Of a stretch of DNA of 5,800 nucleotides, positions 1 through 4,558 are shown piece by piece (position 1 is the stretch's first letter; every line of letters begins with the position of its first letter). The notes under the pieces are model-generated. The model saw only the letters and a list, made by a program, of their open reading frames with translations, did not search any database and was not told the DNA's origin. Made by a program: the position numbers and the translations under genes. Origin of the DNA: Pyrodictium delaneyi (lineage in GTDB: Archaea; Thermoproteota; Thermoprotei_A; Sulfolobales; Pyrodictiaceae); contig DQVR01000080.1 of the NCBI GenBank assembly GCA_015661645.1, positions 1 to 5,800 of the forward strand. Reading direction: 5' to 3'.

Positions 1-27
1 AACCTTCACAGCCTTCTCACAAGCCAT
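1..27 (-). CDS. Start of an unidentified gene running off the left edge (partial)
   Basis: On the minus strand an ATG at 27-25 opens a frame that stays open to the window edge and reads MACEKAVKV. An in-frame stop lies six codons before it, which limits the start to this ATG or to the GTG or TTG codons just ahead of it. The ATG is preferred because GGGGTG, a plausible Shine-Dalgarno motif, ends 8 bases before it. A TATA-like box lies further upstream at 81-90. Promoter, ribosome site and start are thus in a sensible order for a gene divergent from valS. Nine residues are too few to identify a product, and the frame could be open by chance. Confidence 0.35.
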
Positions 28-80
28 ACACAACACACCCCACTAAGTCCTCTTCCTCGTGTAGTAACTACCCCTTCTAC

Positions 81-92
81 TCTTTTATAGGC
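81..92. promoter_or_regulatory. TATA box readable in both directions
   Basis: TTTTATAG at 83-90 fits the archaeal TATA consensus on the plus strand, and its complement CTATAAAA fits on the minus strand. Read leftward, it predicts a transcript start near 60, upstream of the possible gene starting at 27. Read rightward, it predicts a start near 110, just before the hairpin at 125-175. Archaeal start sites usually lie about 25 bases below the TATA box; the start positions are inferred from that rule. The sequence does not show whether one or both directions are used. Confidence 0.4.
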
Positions 93-124
93 TTTACGTT
101 TAGGGCCGGTAGAGAGGTTTCCTA

Positions 125-175
125 GCCCCCCGGCACCCGCTGGGAATACATTTGTATTACCCGGGAGCCGGGGGC
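125..175. other. Long GC-rich hairpin, possible small RNA or leader element
   Basis: The arms at 127-134 and 167-174 pair in eight consecutive G-C pairs (CCCCCGGC with GCCGGGGG). One further G-C pair, 125 with 175, closes the stem across a bulged C at 126. Inside, AATAC (145-149) pairs with GTATT (154-158) around a four-base loop, and TGGG (141-144) can pair with CCCG (160-163) across a bulged A. The result is an almost continuous imperfect hairpin of about 50 bases. It has no downstream T-run, so it does not look like a terminator. It lies between the two TATA boxes and could be a small RNA, part of a long valS leader, or a DNA-level element. I do not recognise a family. Confidence 0.35.
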
Positions 176-197
176 CTTTGCTCCACACTAGAACCAG

Positions 198-220
198 GCC
201 AGTATTATAACAATCCTGGC
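198..220 (+). promoter_or_regulatory. Probable valS promoter with flanking inverted repeat
   Basis: TATTATAA at 203-210 is a good archaeal TATA box. It predicts transcription from about 228-235 and a valS leader of roughly 130 bases. GCCAG (198-202) and CTGGC (216-220) form a 5-bp inverted repeat that brackets the box exactly, an arrangement that could be an operator blocking access to TATA-binding protein. Arms this short can occur by chance. The other candidate promoter for valS is the TATA box at 83-90. Confidence 0.45.
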
Positions 221-248
221 TGTGGACGAGACTTTAGAGCCTCAAACT

Positions 249-287
249 CTGTGCTCGCCAGCCAACTGCTCGGTGGCCGATACACAG
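249..287 (+). promoter_or_regulatory. valS leader stem-loop 1
   Basis: CTGTG (249-253) pairs with CACAG (283-287). Inside, GCCA (257-260) pairs with TGGC (274-277), giving a two-tier stem in the predicted untranslated leader of valS. It could be a cis-acting RNA element, but only the pairing potential is visible. Confidence 0.3.
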
Positions 288-315
288 GCTACTTAGAGAG
301 TTTACACTAAAGCCT

Positions 316-344
316 CCAGGGTTGCCGCAGCTCTTTTACCCTGG
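316..344 (+). promoter_or_regulatory. valS leader stem-loop 2
   Basis: CCAGGGT (316-322) and ACCCTGG (338-344) are perfectly complementary over 7 bp with a 15-base loop. The stem ends 21 bases before the valS ATG. Its 3' arm shares bases with GGTGAT (343-348), a strong anti-16S match that lies too far from the ATG to be the working ribosome site. The G-run at 353-357, with 8 bases of spacing, is the likely Shine-Dalgarno and stays outside the stem. Confidence 0.35.
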
Positions 345-365
345 TGATACGCGGGGGACTGCAGT

Positions 366-2840
366 ATGGGTGCTGCGCCTTCGTCGGTGCAGAGCTTTAG
401 GCCTAGGATAGAGGAGAAGCGCTGGAGCAAAGAAATCGAGAAAGAACTCCTAGAGAAGTGGGCTGAAGAGAAGCTATATGAGTTTAACCTGGAGCGCGAG
501 GGCCCGGTTCTAGTAATAGACACACCGCCACCATATCCCAGTGGCAAGTGGCACGTCGGCGGTGCCGCCCACTACGCACAGATCGATATGATAGCCCGCT
601 ACTTCCGCATGAAGGGCTGGAACGTGTTCGTGCCATGGTACGCGGACCGTAACGGCCTTCCTGTAGAGGTCGCCGTGGAGAAGAAATACAAGATAGTGGC
701 CCACGAAATGGCCAAGACCAGGGAGGGGCGCTTAAAGTTCCTAGAACTATGCAGCAAAGAACTCGACAAGATAGAAGAGGAACTAATAAGGATATGGACG
801 AGGCTCGGCTGCAGTTTCACATACCTTAGGAACGGCACTGATAGCCCCGAGTACCGCCGTATAACACAAGCAACATTCATCGAACTCTGGAAGCGGGGCC
901 TCATATATGAGGATGAACGACCCGTGAACTGGTGTCCCCGGTGCCGTACCACTCTAAGCGAGGCCGAGATAGAGCATCGTGAGGAGGATGCACACCTTTA
1001 CTACGTGAAGTGGAAGGTTAAGGAGACTGGAGAAGAAATAGTGATAGCTACAACGCGACCAGAGCTCATCGGTGCTGCACGAGCCGTAGTCTATAACCCT
1101 GGGGACGAGCGCTATAAGAAGCTAAAAGGTCTACATGCAATAGTACCTCTGTATGGCTATGAAGTCCCGATAATGGAGCATCCCGCTGCTAAGCCTGAGT
1201 TCGGGACAGGCCTTGTAATGGTAAGCAGCTACGGTGACTGGACAGACGTGCAAATGCTAAACGACCTCGGGCTAGAACCGAGAGTAATAGTCAACCACGA
1301 TGGCACACTCAACGAGAAAGCTGGCTTCCTTCAAGGCCTCACAATAAGAGAAGCACGGCGCCGCATAGTCGAGGAGCTCGAGAAGAACGGGCTTATAGAG
1401 AAGAAGGAACCCCTAAGACACAGCGTACCCATATGCTGGCGCTGTAAGACCCCCGTCGAGATAGTTCACGTCCGCGAGTACTTCCTAAAGCAGATAGAGT
1501 TCAAGAACAAGCTACGCGAGATAGCACAGAAGGTGTACTTCCGGCCGGAAAAGCATCGCCAGAAGCTTCTGGACTGGATCGATAGCCTAAAGATGGACTG
1601 GCCCATATCGCGTACAAGGTACTATGGCACAGAGATACCTCTCTGGACATGCCGCCGCTGCGGCGCAAAGCATGTCCCCGAGCCCGGCCACTACTACCGT
1701 CCATGGCTAGAAGAGCCGCCGTGGGATAAGTGTCCGAGCTGCAGCGCTCCACGCAGTGAGCTAGAAGGGGAGAAACGCGTATTCGATACATGGTTCGACT
1801 CGAGCATAAGTGTGCTATACGCGTCGGGGTACATGAGGGAGCCAAGGCTATTCGAGAAAGCATTCCCGAAGGACGAGGAGCTACCCTACACGATGAGACC
1901 CCAGGGCCTCGATATCATAAGAACATGGCTCTACTTCTCATTACTGCGTGTCTACCAGCTACTAGGCAAGCCAGCATTCAGGTGGATACGTGTAACCGGG
2001 ATGGGCTTAGATCCTACTGGCAGAACCATGCACAAGAGCCTGGGCAACGTAATAGACCCAGAGCCCTACATAGAGACATATGGTGCTGAACCCTTCCGGT
2101 TCTGGGCTGCTGCTGCCGCTAGGCTAGGCGACGATTACCGTTTCAGCGAACAAGTGCTAAAGACTGGCAAGCTCTTCTTAACCAAGCTGTGGAACATCTC
2201 GAGGTTCGTATCGAGCTTCCCTAGGCCCACTGAGGGCTACAAGCTAAGGCCAATAGACCTAGTGTTCCTAGGCGCGTTAAACGAGCTGATAAAGAGGGTA
2301 GACCACTACTACGGAGAAGAGCTCGACGTACACCAGCCTATAAACGAACTCTACAACTTCACATGGAACATATTCGCTTCACACTACATAGAGATAGTGA
2401 AAACCCGGGCCTACAACAGAGAAAGAGAGTTCAACGAAGAAGAACAGAAAGCAGCATGGTACACACTCCACTCCATATTGGACGCCATACTGCGTATGCT
2501 AGCCCCCATACTACCCTTCGTGACAGACGCGCTATACCGTAGACTCTACGGCGAATCCGTACATCGACAGAGGTTTCCAGAACCCAGCCAAGAGTGGGAG
2601 ACAGACTACGCTAAGATGCTAAACCGTATACTAGCACTCAACAGCGCTGTATGGACATGGAAGCGCAGCAACGGCTACAAGCTGTCTGACAGGATAGAGG
2701 ACTACAAGCTCTACGTAGACAAAACATTCGAACCATTCGTAAAGGATCTATCGTATATGCATAAGATAGGCATCATTGTTGGCGAGCCTCCCGAGGGCGC
2801 AGAAAAGCTTACAGAGGGCGTCTATGTGGCCAAGACCTAG
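366..2840 (+). CDS. valS: Valyl-tRNA synthetase
   Basis: This cytoplasmic class I aminoacyl-tRNA synthetase charges tRNA-Val with valine using ATP and edits misacylated threonine. The 824 residues form a full-length archaeal enzyme without the C-terminal coiled coil of bacterial ValRS. Visible in order: PPPYPSG and the HIGH-type motif HVGG (63-66); zinc ligands C190/C193 with C357/C360; the CP1 editing domain with TTRPE (229-233), GTG (280-282) and D291/D294 at the spacing of the known editing aspartates; a second zinc knuckle C429/C432 and C456/C459; DTWFDSS (474-480); RPQGLDIIRTW (511-521), typical of ValRS rather than IleRS; and the KMSKS-type loop TMHKSLGN (554-561). A helical anticodon-binding region follows from about 625. 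The ATG follows GGGGG with 8 bases of spacing, and an in-frame TGA at 345-347 rules out a longer form. The TMHKS loop keeps the second lysine but lacks the first. Confidence 0.97.
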   Translation: MGAAPSSVQSFRPRIEEKRWSKEIEKELLEKWAEEKLYEFNLEREGPVLVIDTPPPYPSGKWHVGGAAHYAQIDMIARYFRMKGWNVFVPWYADRNGLPVEVAVEKKYKIVAHEMAKTREGRLKFLELCSKELDKIEEELIRIWTRLGCSFTYLRNGTDSPEYRRITQATFIELWKRGLIYEDERPVNWCPRCRTTLSEAEIEHREEDAHLYYVKWKVKETGEEIVIATTRPELIGAARAVVYNPGDERYKKLKGLHAIVPLYGYEVPIMEHPAAKPEFGTGLVMVSSYGDWTDVQMLNDLGLEPRVIVNHDGTLNEKAGFLQGLTIREARRRIVEELEKNGLIEKKEPLRHSVPICWRCKTPVEIVHVREYFLKQIEFKNKLREIAQKVYFRPEKHRQKLLDWIDSLKMDWPISRTRYYGTEIPLWTCRRCGAKHVPEPGHYYRPWLEEPPWDKCPSCSAPRSELEGEKRVFDTWFDSSISVLYASGYMREPRLFEKAFPKDEELPYTMRPQGLDIIRTWLYFSLLRVYQLLGKPAFRWIRVTGMGLDPTGRTMHKSLGNVIDPEPYIETYGAEPFRFWAAAAARLGDDYRFSEQVLKTGKLFLTKLWNISRFVSSFPRPTEGYKLRPIDLVFLGALNELIKRVDHYYGEELDVHQPINELYNFTWNIFASHYIEIVKTRAYNREREFNEEEQKAAWYTLHSILDAILRMLAPILPFVTDALYRRLYGESVHRQRFPEPSQEWETDYAKMLNRILALNSAVWTWKRSNGYKLSDRIEDYKLYVDKTFEPFVKDLSYMHKIGIIVGEPPEGAEKLTEGVYVAKT

Positions 2841-2844
2841 GAAA

Positions 2845-2852
2845 GGTTTTTC
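2845..2852 (+). terminator. T-run after valS
   Basis: GGTTTTTC with five T residues (2847-2851) begins a few bases after the valS stop codon. Archaeal RNA polymerase often releases at such oligo-T tracts without a hairpin, so this is a plausible terminator. The tract is short. Confidence 0.4.
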
Positions 2853-2976
2853 ACAGCCTATCCTAAGTAGCACGCTTCTTACATCTCGGTAGACGTTGAA
2901 TATCGAGGTAATGAACACTAGGCACAGTACAGAGAACCTCCGGAGCCTCTATGACTACCTGGATAACCGCCTGCCC

Positions 2977-3041
2977 TGCTGGGGATGACTGGAGCCGAGC
3001 AGCTGACAAATGATGTATCGGATTTCGTCTGACCCGCAGCA
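2977..3041 (+). ncRNA. Candidate box C/D guide sRNA
   Basis: The four boxes of an archaeal C/D sRNA appear in order. C is GGGATGA (2982-2988, 6 of 7 to RTGATGA), D' is CTGA (3003-3006), C' is ATGATGT (3010-3016, 6 of 7) and D is CTGA (3029-3032). Spacings are 14 bases C to D', 3 bases D' to C' and 12 bases C' to D, all within the usual compact archaeal geometry. TGCTG (2977-2981) and CAGCA (3037-3041) can form a terminal stem. Such RNAs direct 2'-O-methylation of rRNA or tRNA with L7Ae, Nop5 and fibrillarin. By the box-plus-five rule the D' guide would target the fifth base of CUGCUCGGCUCCAG, and the D guide the fifth base of ACGAAAUCCGAU; I could not place either target. Weak points are the imperfect C boxes, the missing U at position 2 of box C and the lack of a clear promoter. 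Confidence 0.4.
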
Positions 3042-3104
3042 TACCAGGCCAGACATGTTTAACAGAGCCCAACCCGACTACACCTATCCACCGGACCCGC
3101 GACG

Positions 3105-3158
3105 CCCGGGGAGAGGCCGCCCGACCTGCTCGGCGGGCTGTGACCCCGGGTCTCCCGG
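3105..3158. other. Very GC-rich hairpin with two competing pairings
   Basis: CCCGGGG (3105-3111) pairs perfectly with CCCCGGG (3144-3150). Inside it, CCGCC (3117-3121) pairs with GGCGG (3132-3136) around a ten-base loop. The same 5' arm can instead pair as CCGGGGAGA (3106-3114) with TCTCCCGG (3151-3158), 8 bp with one bulged G; the two forms exclude each other. No T-run follows. The position, in the spacer before the HD gene and upstream of that gene's likely TATA box, suggests an RNA of its own or a valS 3' element. Function is unknown. Confidence 0.35.
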
Positions 3159-3223
3159 CCTTCAACCCACCATCATGTCCGCTCGATCTACCTATAGAGG
3201 CTGTCTCCTCGGCTAGAGGCTAG

Positions 3224-3265
3224 GTTATAGCACCCCCTTCCTTGAGGCATGCTTACCTCACGGTG
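3224..3265 (+). promoter_or_regulatory. Probable promoter and ribosome site of the HD gene
   Basis: GTTATAG (3224-3230) is a moderate TATA-like element predicting a start near 3250 and a leader of about 25 bases. GGTG (3262-3265), 9 bases before the ATG at 3275, is a fair Shine-Dalgarno match. A second TATA-like sequence, CCTATAGA (3191-3198), is an alternative. Confidence 0.35.
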
Positions 3266-3274
3266 GCCGATTAG

Positions 3275-3883
3275 ATGGCAACGGGCCGTAACAGGCTTAG
3301 AAACATTGACAGAATGTTAACAGCACTAAAGTCTACACCGCGTACCGGGTGGATGCTACGCGGTGTACATGCTGCACTTGCTGAGAGCATTGCCGAGCAT
3401 ATGGCCGAGTCTGCCGTACTAGCCCTCCTACTAGCCGAGTTTCTGAGAAAGGAGGGAGTTGGCGTCAACGTATTCAGGGCTGCTGCAATATCGGCGGTAC
3501 ACGACCTCTCAGAAGCAGTGATTGGCGACATAGTGAAGATGACTGCAGACGCTATAGGGAAAGAGCGTAAAGAGCGTCTCGAGCTCGCTGTAGCCCGAGA
3601 CATGGTTGGAGACGATAGCACAATATACGACCTCATATACGAGTACATCGAGCAAAAGACCATAGAATCACAAGTTGCTAAACTAGCTGAAACTCTTTCA
3701 ACACTGCTCCAAAGCCTACGTTACATCAGTCAAGGCTACAGGGATGTAGCCGAGATCGCGTGTTCATCCGCACTCAGTATAGATAGAATTCTACAGGACT
3801 CAAAAGACATAGCCAAGCTGAAGGATATTTTAGACGAGTTTGTTAGAGCCGGCAAGGAGGCCTGTAAGGCTCTAACCTCTTAA
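3275..3883 (+). CDS. HD-domain metal-dependent phosphohydrolase (YfbR/HDDC2-like)
   Basis: This 202-residue soluble protein has the HD-fold metal site. LKSTPRTGW (18-26) is the conserved lead-in, ESIAEH (37-42) supplies the first histidine H42, HDLSE (76-80) supplies H76, D77 and the auxiliary E80, and GDI (84-86) follows. The fourth ligand is normally an aspartate in an ADKLD-like segment before LLQ; here the aligned position is E139 in LAETLSTLLQ (137-146). Length and motif order match the YfbR/HDDC2 family, whose characterised members dephosphorylate deoxynucleoside 5'-monophosphates. Archaeal members are mostly untested, so the substrate is inferred only. The ATG sits 9 bases after GGTG, and the protein begins close to the conserved lead-in, which supports this start. 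The gene stands alone between a 434-base spacer and an AT-rich region. An inactive or differently specific enzyme is possible because of the Asp-to-Glu change. Confidence 0.85.
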   Translation: MATGRNRLRNIDRMLTALKSTPRTGWMLRGVHAALAESIAEHMAESAVLALLLAEFLRKEGVGVNVFRAAAISAVHDLSEAVIGDIVKMTADAIGKERKERLELAVARDMVGDDSTIYDLIYEYIEQKTIESQVAKLAETLSTLLQSLRYISQGYRDVAEIACSSALSIDRILQDSKDIAKLKDILDEFVRAGKEACKALTS

Positions 3884-3966
3884 GATATTATTATATTTGT
3901 TTAATACGTAAAATACTATTCTTCAGCTTATCTTGCAACAAGAACAACAAGCTATAGATCTAGAAG

Positions 3967-3973
3967 TTTTTTT
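3967..3973 (+). terminator. T7 run downstream of the HD gene
   Basis: Seven consecutive T residues follow the HD gene by about 85 bases. An AT-rich, T-containing stretch immediately after the stop codon (3887-3902) may end transcription first. Both fit archaeal oligo-T termination; the longer run is the stronger signal. Confidence 0.4.
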
Positions 3974-4217
3974 AACAAGTAACACCCTCGTAGTATGCTC
4001 AGCTCTAGATCATCTAGATTATAGACAAGAAAAGTACTTATTATATATACTAATCATGGACGCCATAGAGTTAGAGATGGGTATCAGGCGATATCTATGC
4101 AAACTATTGGACTGCGCTGTTTTCTCCTGAAGGGATAATATGGTATTGTTGAGAATGTATTATGATATTTGCGAGTAAAGTAGAACATTATAGCTATTAG
4201 GCTTCTAGAAGCACGTT

Positions 4218-4230
4218 GGTTAACCTATAA
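4218..4230 (+). promoter_or_regulatory. TATA box with upstream palindrome, before a GC-rich island
   Basis: CTATAA (4225-4230) directly follows the palindrome GGTTAACC (4218-4225), which occupies the place of the BRE element. A start about 25-28 bases downstream would fall near 4253-4258, exactly where the GC content rises. No open reading frame of note follows, so a non-coding transcript is the natural candidate product. Confidence 0.35.
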
Positions 4231-4255
4231 GTTAGGCGATATGCTTGTTTTATGT

Positions 4256-4350
4256 AGTCACGACAGGCGATAGTAGTAAGAAGCCGAGAGCGTAGCAAGA
4301 TGACGCGCCTAGCTGTAGGATAGATGCGCTGAGCAGCTCAGCGCCAGCTT
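4256..4350 (+). ncRNA. Candidate structured non-coding RNA
   Basis: By hand count 4257-4350 is about 56% G+C (53 of 94), against about 18% just downstream (4351-4410) and 28% upstream (4141-4200). Two stems abut. AGGCG (4265-4269) pairs with CGCCT (4306-4310). Directly after it AGCTG (4311-4315) pairs with CAGCT (4345-4349), enclosing the 8-bp stem GCGCTGAG (4326-4333) and CTCAGCGC (4337-4344) with a CAG loop. The stems of the second arm are continuous on the 3' side, with a ten-base bulge on the 5' side (4316-4325). Direct abutment at 4310/4311 allows coaxial stacking. GC islands in AT-rich spacers of thermophiles are an established mark of structured RNAs. It does not fit tRNA or C/D layouts that I know, and the bulge is one-sided, unlike an H/ACA pocket. 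The strand is chosen from the TATA box at 4225-4230. Confidence 0.4.
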
Positions 4351-4389
4351 TGTACTAATTATAGCTAATCATATAGCGTAAAAGATATT

Positions 4390-4415
4390 TAATATGTTAT
4401 TATATTTACATATTA
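4390..4415. repeat. 8-bp inverted repeat, operator-like
   Basis: TAATATGT (4390-4397) and ACATATTA (4408-4415) are perfect inverted copies separated by ten bases, so their centres lie 18 bases apart. The size would suit a dimeric DNA-binding protein. The DNA is very AT-rich, which raises the chance of accidental symmetry, and no clear gene starts next to it. Confidence 0.3.
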
Positions 4416-4558
4416 GATGGAGTTCCGAATAACGAAATTGCTAATATAAAGATAGAGAGCCTAATAGAGAAAGTATTCTTGTATTAATAGTGATGAAAAT
4501 AAGATATATTATATAATAATTTAACTATTGTTCTATAAAGATATACTGATATAGGACG

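Larger units (their letters stand above)
3884..4558. other. AT-rich intergenic region without a convincing gene
   Basis: This 675-base stretch is much richer in A and T than the genes beside it; 4351-4410, for example, has 11 G or C in 60. The longest plus frame (3933-4130, TTG start, 65 codons) lacks a ribosome site and resembles nothing I know. Contents worth naming are a T-rich end to the HD transcript, a T7 run at 3967-3973, the palindromes TCTAGAT-C-ATCTAGA (4004-4018), GCTTCTAGAAGC (4201-4212) and GGTTAACC (4218-4225), a GC-rich island at 4256-4350, and an inverted repeat at 4390-4415. I see no origin recognition boxes, transposase fragment or CRISPR repeat. It could be decayed foreign DNA or a regulatory and RNA-bearing spacer. 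Confidence 0.6.

Noticed and set aside
102..180. tRNA or SRP RNA in the GC-rich region before valS
   Set aside because: There is no T-loop consensus, no acceptor partner for GGGCCGG, and no SRP helix 8 motif on either strand.
6..188. 60-codon minus-strand frame at the left edge
   Set aside because: It overlaps the GC-rich hairpin and the TATA box, and its sequence does not look like a protein. The frame starting at 27 has better start signals.
2863..3165. 100-codon minus-strand frame between valS and the HD gene
   Set aside because: Its composition is dominated by Arg, Ala, Gly and Val from GC-rich DNA. It overlaps the C/D-like element and the hairpin and has no start signals.
3933..4130. 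65-codon plus-strand frame with a TTG start
   Set aside because: It has no ribosome site, lies in AT-rich DNA, overlaps palindromes and the T7 run, and its translation resembles no family I know. An inner ATG at 4056 gives only 24 residues.
4297..4332. Second box C/D sRNA (AAGATGA with CTGA at 4329)
   Set aside because: No D'/C' pair fits in the 25 bases between them, and CTGA lies within the 8-bp stem of the GC island.
3884..4558. Replication origin
   Set aside because: The AT-richness fits, but no origin recognition box sequence or Cdc6/Orc1 gene is visible.
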